Positions 1 to 11,800 of a DNA stretch of 64,000 nucleotides are shown in pieces (the first letter of the stretch is position 1; every line of letters begins with the position of its first letter). The translations under genes and the position numbers were made by a program. Origin of the DNA: Candidatus Heimdallarchaeota archaeon B3_Heim (GTDB lineage: Archaea; Asgardarchaeota; Heimdallarchaeia; Hodarchaeales; Hodarchaeaceae); NCBI GenBank assembly GCA_003144275.1, contig NJBF01000005.1, positions 1 to 64,000 of the forward strand, in the 5' to 3' direction. The notes beneath the pieces were generated by a model that did no database searches, was not told the origin of the DNA, and saw only the letters and a program-made list of their open reading frames with translations.

Positions 1-1155
1 TAACACTTAACCCACATTTAGGGACCTTAACCCCAGGCTGCGTTGTTCCGCTTTCGGTCGTGAGGCTTACCCCCACGTACCCGTCTGCCGGAGTCTACGT
101 AGTCGTCGCATTCGAAGTTTGAAAGAGGCTCCGAGATTTTACTCTCCGAGATACTCAATCCGGGCTCTACCACGGCAACATACTCGTCCGACGCTGGACT
201 ATGGTCCACTTCTGCAGGAACCAGCTATCACGGATTTAGATTGGTCTTTTGCCCCTTCACCCAGGTCATGGGAGCCAGTTGCACTTGAGCATCCGTTCGC
301 TCCTCCACGGCTCTTTCGAGTCGCTTCAAGCTGCCCAGGCGAAGATCAATCCGTTTCTGGTGTTACCCCTGTGACTCCGCGCATTTTCATACGCCGCACC
401 TCGCCACCGTGTAGGTGGTTGTGTGCTTGTCGCTTTCGCTGTGACTCCGCGGTTTCTCCGCTTAATCTTGCCACAGAGGCAAACTCCCCGGCCCGTGTTT
501 CGAGACGGAGAGGGTGACCCCGATCCACTCCGATCACTTCTGCTGTTGCCAGCGATCATTTCTCGGAGTATCGACTCTTTCGGGCCACACACGTCTATAA
601 CCATGCAATTTCAGGGACTTTTCACTTCCCTCTCGGGATACTTTTCAACTTTCACTCACGTTACTAGTTCGCTATCGGTCTCGAGGTGTATTTAGAGTTG
701 GCAGTTAGTGCCTGCCGGCTTCACGCGAAATATCCAATCCACGCTACTCGGGACTCTCCTACGGCTGTGATCGTTACGTCTAGGGGGCTATCACCCTCTA
801 TGGCACAACGTTCCAGGAGTTTTCAACTTCTGATCACAGGCGATGATGGAGGTCCTCACACCACATCTCCTACCCTTCACAGGGAGGATTCAGTTTGCTC
901 TTTGTCCCGTTTCACTCGCTGTTACTCGGGGAATCGCGATTGTTTTCTTTTCCTCCGCCTACTAAGATGTTTCAGTTCGGCGGGTTCCTTTACCTTTCGG
1001 TATAACATGACTTATTAGTCCATGTTCGGAAGTCCGATTCGGAAATCTTCGGGTCTCAGCTTACTTGCAGCTCACCGAAGCGTATCGCCGCTTGTCACGT
1101 CCTTCATCAGCACTTCGAGCCTAGTCATCCATTGCACGGCGTAGTGGCAGTCTGG
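1..1155 (-). rRNA. rrl: 23S ribosomal RNA, 5' part (runs off window)
   Basis: The minus strand reads as the 5' third of an archaeal 23S rRNA: the conserved block around 1040-1150 (GGATGACTAGGC, AAGTGCTGATGAAGGACGTG, GCGGCGATACGC) is the standard start of domain I. The 3' two thirds lie outside the window. The 5' end is set near 1155 by homology to domain I and is approximate. It follows the 16S gene on the same strand, so the two are probably one transcript. The short open frames inside it are not genes. Confidence 0.93.
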
Positions 1156-3090
<1,935 letters not shown>

Positions 3091-3633
3091 ACACGGAAGT
3101 TTGCGTTGCTATTTTACTTCTTTTGAGGAATTTTATTTGCGGTGGTATTATTACGAACCCTCTTTCCTGAAGAAAGGGGTTTTTCATTTGAATTACCCAC
3201 CGTTCAGTTGTTGTTGACTTCAACTATCAGGGAAAAAAAATGTATTTGATTTTTACATTCATCTATCGTTTTTCCTTGAGCTTCTGATCTTATGTCTGTA
3301 CGCTTTTTAGACGACGGTCGAGATTGATCATTAAAAGAGGATTCCTGTCACCAGGACGACCTGGCGTTTGACTGCTGATTCAGTCCAGTCAACTAATACG
3401 ACTTTCGCCGTATTATCCAAGATTGGTTATTGATAGTTCTTGGTCGCTCCAGCTACGCTTAACCGACGTTTTACGGATTACGTTTCCTAACCGCTGGTTG
3501 GCTGTGAGGCGTGTGTGTATCTCCATTTTTATTTTGATACGCACAGGAATCAACACCAATCGCTTTCTCACTGATGCGTTGGTGTCTTTTTGATTACTAT
3601 TTCTGAGCCCACTTTTCGTTTACAAAAATGTGC
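3091..3633 (-). ncRNA. Structured 5' leader of the rRNA transcript
   Basis: About 540 bases lie between the rRNA promoter and 16S. On the minus strand they contain several strong hairpins. At about 3396-3415 AATACGGC and GTCGTATT enclose a GAAA tetraloop. At 3350-3368 CCAGG pairs with CCTGG. At 3370-3395 TTGACTG and CAGTCAA enclose an inner CTG/CAG. At about 3450-3495 CCAGC pairs with GCTGG. I looked for RNase P and SRP RNA signatures and found none, so this is most simply pre-rRNA leader. An independent ncRNA processed from it is possible. Confidence 0.45.
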
Positions 3634-3656
3634 CCACATCTGCTAGGCTCATTCTG

Positions 3657-3665
3657 CTATATAAG
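3657..3665 (-). promoter_or_regulatory. TATA box of the rRNA operon
   Basis: The minus strand reads CTTATATAG, a near-ideal archaeal TATA box preceded by an A/T-rich BRE-like stretch. Transcription should start about 25 bases downstream, near 3633. No gene on the minus strand other than the rRNA follows it. Confidence 0.65.
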
Positions 3666-3985
3666 ATTATTCATGTTGTTTTCCGCTGTGTTTTGCAGAT
3701 AGCCTTGAATAGTCTTGGTTCTTGCCGAATGGCCTTTGCTCTTGCGATTTGCAAGCAAAAAGAGCATAATGTGAATGATGTTTTAAGACTATTTTTCCTG
3801 TTACTGGGATTCTGGGTGTAATTTCCTTGTCTTGTGTAATTCGGGTGGGTTCTCGTTTTCTTCTCCGATTCGCTTGTTTTCCTCTGTTTTCTTCCTCTTC
3901 TGTTTCTCAATTTGATGTAAACCCTTAAAAATCCTGATATTCTGATTTAGATATTATAGGAAATTCTTGTTGAGAGGAAGAGCGA

Positions 3986-4693
3986 ATGCAGATTAAATCT
4001 AGAGTTCTAATTGTTTTTCTACTATTTTTACTGTTTGGTCATTTGTATCTCTCATCTGCTAATTCAGACGACTTAGAATGGAGGGTTAACGTTGGAGATA
4101 CAATGACTTATGTCTATACTAAGGTCTATGGTTATAATGTTAGTGATCCTGACCCCACATATGTAAAATACATGTCTGTCACAGCTATTAATGGAACCCC
4201 TGTCGAACTTGCCTATACCAGTGGTACGAAGTTTTCTGTTGAAATTATTCAGATTGAGGGTCAATATGCCACGACTCAGATCACCATGGACGGTGTCACC
4301 TACGAACCTGAATACGGTAGTTTCGTCTCACAAACCACCGACAATCTCACCTATTGGGAAGATTTAGTGAGGAGACAAAACTCAAGCTCAAGCTTCCTAA
4401 ATGCCAATATCTCGTTTGATGGTTACGAATATATAATTGAAGGATTAATTTTTTTTCCCCAATTAAATGAATCGTGGAAGTCAATCTATAAAAGAAATTG
4501 GAAGACTGGTTGGTATACTTACATCCATGTTGTCCAAGATCAGAATATCTCTGGAGAACTTGTTGTTATTTCTGAGCTTGAACTTATGATTGACTCCAGT
4601 AATGGAATTCCCGGCTTTACCGTGTTTTCTTTTATTTATTGTTTTCCAATAGTCCTCATACTCACCCGACATTTCACAAAGAAGAAGTTTTAG
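3986..4693 (+). CDS. Secreted protein with C-terminal membrane anchor, function unknown
   Basis: 235 residues. An N-terminal hydrophobic signal (about residues 5-25) is followed by a mostly beta, Tyr/Thr-rich extracellular domain with several NxS/T sequons. A C-terminal hydrophobic segment (about 208-228) ends in a basic TKKKF tail, so the protein is likely exported and anchored with its bulk outside. The architecture resembles the 'choice-of-anchor' secreted proteins common in Asgard genomes, but no specific family is recognised. The ATG has a GAGAGGAAGAG stretch upstream that can serve as ribosome binding site. It is convergent with the surface-protein genes that follow. Confidence 0.75.
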   Translation: MQIKSRVLIVFLLFLLFGHLYLSSANSDDLEWRVNVGDTMTYVYTKVYGYNVSDPDPTYVKYMSVTAINGTPVELAYTSGTKFSVEIIQIEGQYATTQITMDGVTYEPEYGSFVSQTTDNLTYWEDLVRRQNSSSSFLNANISFDGYEYIIEGLIFFPQLNESWKSIYKRNWKTGWYTYIHVVQDQNISGELVVISELELMIDSSNGIPGFTVFSFIYCFPIVLILTRHFTKKKF

Positions 4694-4749
4694 AGAGTGA
4701 AAAGATCCTTTAAAAATCTATTACTACTACCACTAAGAAAATAGAGGGA

Positions 4750-6147
4750 TTACTTCCCTCTTTTCCTTCTGAGACGAATTACGATTCCTAATCCTATACT
4801 ACTTAGGATGCTTACTGGAAAACTTGTTGCGCTTGTTGTGGTCGTTGGAGTAGTCGTAATGGTTGTTGTAGTAGTACTAGGATACTGGATTTCGTTCACT
4901 TTATCGAATTTTCCAAGCCAGAAATCTCGATATCCTGCTCCTGTGCCTCCATTTTCGACAAACGCCAGTGCGACTAATGCTTCACTGGACTCAGACCCTT
5001 CTACAAGTACCATATCAACAATTCTCTCGCCTTTTAATTCTTCACCATATGTTACATGTCCTTGAATATTTCCTGTACTATTCAGCCTAAGGATACACAT
5101 ATTACCTGTTTCAGAGCTGTCACTAAGGGAACCAAATGACCCTCCTATGTAGTAATCGCCTGTTGGACTTTGAAGACATACTGTAGGTGTATCATAAGAT
5201 GTTCCATCGAAAGTTGTATTCCATTCGATATTTCCATTTGAGTCGCATTTGATTATCCAGTATTCTTTACCAACGCGATAATTATCTGCAGCCGGATGAC
5301 AAGTGAGTAAAAATCCACCATCTGATGTCTCTATCAGATTCCTTTCCCATGTAATAAACGACTCTGTTCCTTTTGTATATGTTTGATCCCAGAGAACTGT
5401 TCCATTCTCGTCGATTTTCAATATCCAGATAGAATGAGGATGGTCAGACAATCCACCCATAAGATAGTTACCATCGTTCAAAGGAATAAGGGATGTTCCT
5501 TGATCATATCCTTCCCTTCGATATGTTTTATTCCATTCCAGATTCCCATTACCATCAGTTTTGAGAAGCCAATAGTCTGTATCCCAACTTTCTGTTGATG
5601 CAAATTCTGATTGTGTTGCTCCACTGATCAAATATCCTCCATCCGTTGCGGCAACAATTTGGCTTCCATAATCAGGTCCATCTTCTGTTCCGTTTATTGT
5701 CTTGTTCCACTCTTCTGTTCCATTCTCATCTGTCTTCAATATCCAGAGATCCCATGTGGAGGAATCAGTACTAAAAGCAAGACCTGTTAATGCATATCCT
5801 CCCTCTGGGGATTGTGTTATGCTTCTTATATGTCCTTGGGGTTTCGATTCAGGGGTGTAACTCTGATTCCATTTTTGAATCCCTTCTAAATCGACTTTAA
5901 TCAACCACGGTATTTGAACAGGGCCTCCTCTATCACGTGATCCTGTAAGAAGATATCCATCGGATGTCACCAGCAATTGTGTCGGAGCATCTTCCTTCGG
6001 AGACTCAAATACTCTCTCCCATACGGGGGTTATTGTTTCTTTCCCTTCGATTTCAAATATTGGCGTTAATATGACTGTTATCAGAAAAAACCCACAGACA
6101 ATTAACCCCAGCTCATATTTTCGCTGATTTTTCCTTCTTATACTCAT
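4750..6147 (-). CDS. Secreted beta-propeller protein with Thr-rich stalk and C-terminal anchor
   Basis: 465 residues. A signal/anchor helix (about 14-32) is followed by repeats of about 55 residues built on GGYLLxG ... WLIKxDxxGxxxWNxTY, a PQQ/Kelch-like propeller blade seen in many archaeal and bacterial cell-surface proteins. The end is a Thr/Pro-rich linker, a short hydrophobic segment and an RLRRKRGK tail, which looks like a CTERM-type sorting or anchoring signal. Its start lies 44 bases after the stop of the SBBP propeller gene, so the two are probably co-transcribed. Function is unknown; surface adhesion or binding is inference. Confidence 0.85.
   Translation of the reverse strand: MSIRRKNQRKYELGLIVCGFFLITVILTPIFEIEGKETITPVWERVFESPKEDAPTQLLVTSDGYLLTGSRDRGGPVQIPWLIKVDLEGIQKWNQSYTPESKPQGHIRSITQSPEGGYALTGLAFSTDSSTWDLWILKTDENGTEEWNKTINGTEDGPDYGSQIVAATDGGYLISGATQSEFASTESWDTDYWLLKTDGNGNLEWNKTYRREGYDQGTSLIPLNDGNYLMGGLSDHPHSIWILKIDENGTVLWDQTYTKGTESFITWERNLIETSDGGFLLTCHPAADNYRVGKEYWIIKCDSNGNIEWNTTFDGTSYDTPTVCLQSPTGDYYIGGSFGSLSDSSETGNMCILRLNSTGNIQGHVTYGEELKGERIVDMVLVEGSESSEALVALAFVENGGTGAGYRDFWLGKFDKVNEIQYPSTTTTTITTTPTTTTSATSFPVSILSSIGLGIVIRLRRKRGK
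4815..4865 (-). repeat. 51-bp exact repeat, copy 1 (C-terminal cassette)
   Basis: This segment is identical base for base to 6257-6307. It encodes part of the Thr-rich stalk and the first residues of the C-terminal anchor of the 465-residue protein. The rest of the two host genes is unrelated. Confidence 0.9.
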
Positions 6148-6191
6148 TCTTATCCCTTTCTACTGATTGATTTTTGAAAAGAAGAGAGAAA

Positions 6192-7910
6192 TTACCTCCC
6201 TCTTTTCTTTCTGAGATGAATTATTGTTCCCAGTCCTAAACAAATTATGATACTTGCTGGAAAACTTGTTGCGCTTGTTGTGGTCGTTGGAGTAGTCGTA
6301 ATGGTTGTAGTAGTGGTAGTAGTAGTAGTCGTTGAGGGAATGTAAGTATAATTCAGCTGAGCAATGAAGACATCTGACGCACCATTCCAGGTCGTATTCA
6401 GAGCATTTGGCGTTACTGGAAAATCACTTGATTGTGTAGATCCTACCATCAACATAGTTTTTGAAGTGAGTGCTATCACTTCTCCCGCATCATGTCCATC
6501 TGCTTCTCCGAGAACCCCGAAATCATCGTTGTCACTACCTCCGAGGTAGGTAGAATATGTTAATTCTGTTAGTTCAGGGTTGAGTGCAGCTAGAATATAG
6601 TCTGTAAGCCCATTCATTTCCTTATCATGAGCGTTTGCAGTGGTTGGAAAATTACTTGATTTGGTATACCCTACAATATAGGGATCGCCTTCTACTGACA
6701 ATGTTATCCCGCTTGCGAGATCTTTGTTTGTTCCTCCCAGAAAACTTGATGCTAAAAGGATTGATCCATTTTTTGCTAATTTTCCCACAAACAGATCATA
6801 ATTTCCCTGAAAATTCTCTCTGAATGAATTACTAGTGGTTGGAAAATTGCTTGATGCTGTTGTTCCCGTAAAATATAGGTCATCATTAGCATCTACTATC
6901 ATTCCTGTCAGCTGCTCCCATTCTGTTCCCCCCACGAATGTTGAATAGATGAGGGTTGACCCATCTGCGGCTATTTTTGTAATATAGAGGTTTGCATTAC
7001 TATAAGTCTTATCAAAAGCTGTGGCTGTTATGGGAAAATCGCTGGACAGTGTTGTTCCTCCCACTATGATATTCTTTTCACTATCTAGTGCCACTCCCAT
7101 ACTATATTCTTTGCCGGATCCTCCTAGAAATGTCGAATATAACACTGATGACCCATCAGGAGAAATTTTGCTAATAAATGCCTCTCTAGTCTGAATTGTA
7201 TTATTTATTGCGTTTGGGGTTAACGGAAAGTCCGGGGATTCTGTATTCCCTGTTACATAGATATTATCCTCATTGTCCAGAACTAAGCGATTATTCCCTA
7301 AATTATTGAAATCAAAGTCGTTTCCTCCGAAATAAGTTGAAAACATTAGTGTTGAACCATTTTCAGCAAGTTTTGTTAGGAAGAGATCTTGATTTCCGTT
7401 ATATGTCTCATTTAATGCTCCTGGTGTTACCGGAAAGTCATCTGATGTTGTTGTCCCATAAATCACTATATTATTCGCACTATCAACTGCGATGTCTAGC
7501 GAATGGTAAGAGACACCTGTCGTGCCAATACAATTATCATCGTCGCTTCCACCTAATACAGTTGAGAAAATCAGTTCTGTCCTGTCACTGGACCATTTAC
7601 TGATAAATACATCGGATTCACCATTATGTGTTTGATCATACGCCGTTTCAGTTGTGGGAAAGTCGCTAGAATAGGTTAATCCGGCCAGAATAATATTTCC
7701 TTGATTATCCTGAGCTATACACAGGCCATGGTCATTTCCTATTCCACCAAAAAAACTTGAGTAGATTAAACTGCCTGCATTTACACTTCCTTCTTGGACT
7801 TGTGACTGATCTTCTGGATAAAGAATAGATGTTTCTCCTGGAATCAAGAGGAAGAGTGTGAAGAATAGTATAGAAGTTATTATACTTATTTTTTTGCCTT
7901 TAGCATTCAT
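6192..7910 (-). CDS. SBBP-repeat beta-propeller surface protein
   Basis: 572 residues. A signal peptide (about 8-28) precedes roughly eight repeats of the SBBP type: YSTxLGGSxxD ... GIAxDxxxNIxxxGxTxSxDFPxTxxAxxxxxxGxxDxFxxKL. The C-terminus has a Thr-rich stalk, a short hydrophobic segment and RKKRGR, nearly the same as in the downstream 465-residue protein. SBBP proteins are predicted extracellular propellers of unknown ligand. This gene and the next lie 44 bases apart on the same strand. A Thr repeat encoded by tandem ACT/ACA codons near 6300-6340 could vary in length by slippage. Confidence 0.88.
   Translation of the reverse strand: MNAKGKKISIITSILFFTLFLLIPGETSILYPEDQSQVQEGSVNAGSLIYSSFFGGIGNDHGLCIAQDNQGNIILAGLTYSSDFPTTETAYDQTHNGESDVFISKWSSDRTELIFSTVLGGSDDDNCIGTTGVSYHSLDIAVDSANNIVIYGTTTSDDFPVTPGALNETYNGNQDLFLTKLAENGSTLMFSTYFGGNDFDFNNLGNNRLVLDNEDNIYVTGNTESPDFPLTPNAINNTIQTREAFISKISPDGSSVLYSTFLGGSGKEYSMGVALDSEKNIIVGGTTLSSDFPITATAFDKTYSNANLYITKIAADGSTLIYSTFVGGTEWEQLTGMIVDANDDLYFTGTTASSNFPTTSNSFRENFQGNYDLFVGKLAKNGSILLASSFLGGTNKDLASGITLSVEGDPYIVGYTKSSNFPTTANAHDKEMNGLTDYILAALNPELTELTYSTYLGGSDNDDFGVLGEADGHDAGEVIALTSKTMLMVGSTQSSDFPVTPNALNTTWNGASDVFIAQLNYTYIPSTTTTTTTTTTITTTPTTTTSATSFPASIIICLGLGTIIHLRKKRGR
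6257..6307 (-). repeat. 51-bp exact repeat, copy 2 (C-terminal cassette)
   Basis: Second copy of the repeat at 4815-4865, inside the SBBP gene. Identity stops within the Thr codon run on one side and shortly into the anchor on the other, as expected from recent duplication or gene conversion of the anchor module. Confidence 0.9.
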
Positions 7911-8094
7911 TTTTTCATCACATCTTGATCAATTTCTTGTTACCGTCATGTATGACTAGTGGGGATAAAGAAAATATTCATTTATATTACGAATCGTATT
8001 CTTCTCCTTCTTGCTTTATTTTTTCGCGGTTGATACTTATGTTCATCATATTTTTTTGCTATCCGAGGTGAAGGAAAGATGGGAGAAATATTTA

Positions 8095-10929
8095 CTATTT
8101 CTTCCTTTTCCGATATATAATTCCTTCTTTCTTACCTAATATTTTTCGATATATGGCTAAAATGACCATTGTAGATAATATGGGGAGAGTAAGTATGTTT
8201 GAAGCAGAATATACTGTAGTTATTCCTTGCAGATTTGATCCGAAACCTGTCTCTGACGATTCTTTTTCAAACCTTTCATTCTTCTCTCCTTCTCCAAATC
8301 CAATCCTCTGTTCCCATTGAGAAGTGCCTTGTAGGTCAATTTCTGTTACCCAGATATCTAGAGATGCCCCCGTTTCAGGATAAGTAACGCTTACGGTTCC
8401 TGCGAGTGTAAATTTTTCATTTCCAGTCTGGATAACTGTGTAAATCCCTAGTTTAGAATATTCAGACATGTCACTACTATCTGATAAGGTCTTATTCCAT
8501 ATGACTCTTCCCCTATCATCTGTTCTTAGAAGCCAACCGCCAAAACCAATGATATATCCTCCATCTTGAGTTGGAGTGAAAGCGTGCTTCGTCCCAGGAA
8601 AAATATGACAGTATTTATCGTCAAATCTTCCACCCCAGAAACATGGTCTTCCAATCGAATACGCTTTATACGATTTATACGACTGATTCCATTCCATTAG
8701 TCCAGTTTCATCTATTTTTATCAAAAACGGAGCGTATCCTACTGGATGACAATACTCTATGCAGTGGAGATAACTCTCACCCATAATAATGTAACTGTCA
8801 TTTAATTGGGTTACCCCACTAATTTTGTAATAATCCTCGTCAAAATAACCTGTATAAATAGAGTTCCATTGTAATTTTCCTTCACTGTCGACTTTAGTGA
8901 GAACCACTGAACCACTCCTATACTCTCCCTGAATGTAAGAGCTACCCACATATGCTCCCAGAATATATTCCTCATCTTCATTCTGGAATACTGTCGAGGC
9001 ATAGATAGAACAATTTTCTTCATATCCCAGTTGTATACTATTGTAGGTTTGATTCCATTCCATCACTCCCTTTTCATCTGTTTTAACAATGAAAACTTCG
9101 AAAAAACCTGATTCAGTAGAATTTGAACAACCAACTAATATAAATCCCAGGTCAGGGGTCTGAATAATGTCTTCACACCATTCATTTCCCCCTCCTCCAT
9201 ATGTTTGGTTCCAAATCACCTCTCCTTGAGTGCTTGTTTTTACTAACCACATATCAAGTCCACCTGCTCCAATTGAACCCGTAACTCCTCCAAAAGCCAA
9301 AGCACCGTCATTGGTCTTGATTAATTTTTCTATTCCGTCTTCACTATCTCCTCCGTATACTTGAGTCCATTTTATTCCTTCTATGCTCTCTATCGCTGTC
9401 ATAAAGGCATTATTTTTTCCATTTCCTATTGAACTGGTGCATCCTGCGACAATAAGTTCACCCGAATTGGTTCGAATTATAGAGGAAGCCCATTCATCAT
9501 CTAAAGGTATAAAATAGGATTTCATTGAGACAAGTTGCCCATTAGTCTCGTATTTCATTAAATTAACAGTAGAACTGTCTGTAACCAAATAATTATTTCC
9601 TGAAATGATATATTGATCACTAGAGGATTTGAGAAGATGAGTGATTTCCAAATCCTCGATTTTTTGCCTCCATATCAGCTCTCCTCCTGCAGAGAATTTT
9701 ACAAGATAAGATCTCAGGTCTCCACCCCAACATCGAAATGCCACAAGAATATCATTTCCATCAATTAGGAATGGAATATAATCTACATAGAAGAAATAAT
9801 GGTCATAAATTGACGTAGGATCCTGATCCCATAATGTGCCCAGTAGAAGGGGAAGATCGTAAGCTTTTCTCCACATTAAAACCCCATTTGCATCAATTTT
9901 CGCCAACCCAAAATCTTCGGTAATATATGCACCTCCCCCTGGCTTAAGTTCAGATCTGTATTCGAGAATCAATTCCCCGCTGTAAGTTACTTGTATACCT
10001 TTAAGACAAAGCTGTTCATTTGGTTCTCCGTATCTCTGGTTCCATTCAATACTTCCTAGGTCGTTCAATTTTATTACTTGTATTTGGTAATCCTCTGAAT
10101 TTGACCCATAATACAATTCACCTTTTTCTGTCTGAATAAGGAAGTGGTCTTTCTTTGGTTCGGGACCTGCCCACTCATTTATTGAATTAAGATCTTGTTT
10201 CCATTGAACGGCTCCACTAGCGTCCAGCTTTAATAACCAGGTAGATCCAGTAGTCTCACGATCATATTTATTCTCAGTCCAGGTCTGCCAATAATTTGTG
10301 TAACCCCCAAGAATTATTCCCCCATCTAACGTTGATAGAAGACCAAAAAGTCTAATCTCACATGTGGAGTTTCTAGAATACGTTTTTTGCCAGATAATCT
10401 CTCCATTAGGATCCGTTTTTATCACCCAAAATTCAGAATATCCAGTAGAAGTGATATCATCAAATGAGCTTGTTATTCCATTATAAGCCCCTGCAATGGC
10501 ATATCCACCATCAATTGTTTGAACCGCAGACGGATCTGAATGATATGTCCAATTATGGAGACCGTAACTTCGAGACCATTGCGTTTCACCTGATTGATTT
10601 GTTTTGAGAAGCATTAAACTTGATATTCCATCAAAGCTGCTCTCTTCACAGAATACCGCAATTCCTTGGTCCTTTGTTTCAATGAGATCTGTTGTAATTA
10701 CTGTAGATGGTATAAGAATAGAATTTTGTGAGTTAATTTCAAAATTCGTTATGATATGTTGGGGATTATCCTTCGGGGGTAGTGGTGGAATTAATAGAAC
10801 AGTAAGAATTAGTGGAAAGATAAATACAGTAATCTTACGATTTTTAATTTTGCTTTGATTCTTTGGCCTTTCCAAACACATAGGTTTAGAGCTTATTAAT
10901 TCCTTTTTCTTGCGATATATACTTGTCAT
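8095..10929 (-). CDS. Giant secreted beta-propeller protein, membrane anchored
   Basis: 944 residues. The cytoplasmic N-terminus is basic, followed by a transmembrane or signal segment (about 32-52). About 800 residues follow of repeated blades of the WLIKTDxxGxxxWxxTYG type, each preceded by a GGY/GGF turn. A C-terminal hydrophobic helix (about 905-925) ends in a strongly basic tail. It lacks the Thr stalk of its two neighbours. Its ATG overlaps the stop of the upstream regulator gene by four bases (ATGA), so translation is probably coupled and the pair forms one operon. The ligand is unknown. Confidence 0.87.
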   Translation of the reverse strand: MTSIYRKKKELISSKPMCLERPKNQSKIKNRKITVFIFPLILTVLLIPPLPPKDNPQHIITNFEINSQNSILIPSTVITTDLIETKDQGIAVFCEESSFDGISSLMLLKTNQSGETQWSRSYGLHNWTYHSDPSAVQTIDGGYAIAGAYNGITSSFDDITSTGYSEFWVIKTDPNGEIIWQKTYSRNSTCEIRLFGLLSTLDGGIILGGYTNYWQTWTENKYDRETTGSTWLLKLDASGAVQWKQDLNSINEWAGPEPKKDHFLIQTEKGELYYGSNSEDYQIQVIKLNDLGSIEWNQRYGEPNEQLCLKGIQVTYSGELILEYRSELKPGGGAYITEDFGLAKIDANGVLMWRKAYDLPLLLGTLWDQDPTSIYDHYFFYVDYIPFLIDGNDILVAFRCWGGDLRSYLVKFSAGGELIWRQKIEDLEITHLLKSSSDQYIISGNNYLVTDSSTVNLMKYETNGQLVSMKSYFIPLDDEWASSIIRTNSGELIVAGCTSSIGNGKNNAFMTAIESIEGIKWTQVYGGDSEDGIEKLIKTNDGALAFGGVTGSIGAGGLDMWLVKTSTQGEVIWNQTYGGGGNEWCEDIIQTPDLGFILVGCSNSTESGFFEVFIVKTDEKGVMEWNQTYNSIQLGYEENCSIYASTVFQNEDEEYILGAYVGSSYIQGEYRSGSVVLTKVDSEGKLQWNSIYTGYFDEDYYKISGVTQLNDSYIIMGESYLHCIEYCHPVGYAPFLIKIDETGLMEWNQSYKSYKAYSIGRPCFWGGRFDDKYCHIFPGTKHAFTPTQDGGYIIGFGGWLLRTDDRGRVIWNKTLSDSSDMSEYSKLGIYTVIQTGNEKFTLAGTVSVTYPETGASLDIWVTEIDLQGTSQWEQRIGFGEGEKNERFEKESSETGFGSNLQGITTVYSASNILTLPILSTMVILAIYRKILGKKEGIIYRKRKK

Positions 10930-11396
10930 TCCAACATTTTCTCCACAGTACTGAGGAGTATTTCTACCAGGTCTGTGGGACGCAAACTTCGATTCTCGAT
11001 CTCGATATTCCTCTCTTTGAACTCCTGGAGGATACTCTCCCTACAATACGAATATTTATCACATTTTACACAATCACCTTTATGATCATACCAGACCTGA
11101 ACTCCATTCTCAGGTGAAAAGGTAATATAGGCCTTTACATTGAACATATGACTTAATCCCCTTGCATACCCGTGTTCGGGGCTTATTACCTTTAATGTAA
11201 TCTTATTCATTCGTGCGGCATTTTGAAGTAGTGCTTTCACTCTTGTATTTGCTTCTGTTAATGTTTTACTTACCATTCCGGGTGTGACGCTTCTTTTCGC
11301 TGCAATTTCTCTCCCTGTTAGTTGTCCTCGTTTCATTGTCCATATTTCTATTTGGGTATCTGTGGGATATTTGACTTTCTGTGGGTAGAAATACAT
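10926..11396 (-). CDS. HTH transcriptional regulator, Tfx-like, with Cys cluster
   Basis: 156 residues. An N-terminal sigma-region-4-like helix-turn-helix (about 20-50, LTGREIAAKRSVTPGMVSKT) is followed by a small alpha/beta domain. A CVKCDKYSYC motif (about 110-119) may bind zinc or sense redox state. The layout resembles archaeal Tfx-family DNA-binding proteins; assignment is by pattern only. It overlaps the 944-residue propeller gene by four bases. Its start codon lies about 22 bases below a TATA box, so the mRNA is probably leaderless. The palindrome over that TATA box suggests autoregulation. Confidence 0.75.
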   Translation of the reverse strand: MYFYPQKVKYPTDTQIEIWTMKRGQLTGREIAAKRSVTPGMVSKTLTEANTRVKALLQNAARMNKITLKVISPEHGYARGLSHMFNVKAYITFSPENGVQVWYDHKGDCVKCDKYSYCRESILQEFKERNIEIENRSLRPTDLVEILLSTVEKMLE

Positions 11397-11398
11397 AA

Positions 11399-11434
11399 TT
11401 TACCATTTTGGGTAAACTTATATATAAGGTTTAC
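11399..11434 (-). promoter_or_regulatory. TATA box inside an operator-like palindrome
   Basis: TTATATATAA at 11418-11427 is flanked by GTAAAC (11412-11417) and GTTTAC (11429-11434). A third half-site TTTACC at 11399-11404 forms another inverted repeat with GGTAAA at 11411-11416. The arrangement fits a repressor that hides the TATA box. The adjacent HTH gene is the obvious candidate regulator, which is inference. Confidence 0.6.
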
Positions 11435-11800
11435 TACTTTTTGTTAGCTATTATGTGTTCCTGCAAAAGGATGCGATAGTGAAGATATGACTTTGGTCGT
11501 AGGTGATTCCCGAAGTGTAATTTCGCTTCCCTCTGTAATGCTCTCTTTTTCTGCTCTCTCTATTCCGAATTTAGCAAAGATGAATTCATCTAATGTTTTC
11601 ATTTCTCAAAATACGTCCTTTCACACGAATTTTCTGAATTGATCTGACTAGAAAGAGAAACGATTACATGGGGGGATGCTACTCCTTCCTTCTTAGCATA
11701 TGACCCCAGGAGTCTCTGTTTCCGCTTTCTGATACTCAATGATTTTTGTTGGAAAAACCAATAAGCTCAACTCATTTTCTGCTAATTACTGGTTAATATC
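11435..11800. other. Gene-free stretch
   Basis: About 365 bases with no credible reading frame and no RNA gene that I can recognise. It is pyrimidine-rich on the plus strand. A weak inverted repeat, GATTCCCGAAGTG with TTTCGCTTCC, lies at about 11503-11535. Confidence 0.5.

Noticed and set aside
119..1018. Several overlapping open frames of 60-130 codons
   Set aside because: They lie inside the 23S rRNA and have no domain; chance frames in conserved RNA.
3300..3520. RNase P RNA or SRP RNA in the rRNA leader
   Set aside because: The conserved GAGGAAAGTCC and helix 8 GGAA/AGCAG signatures are absent.
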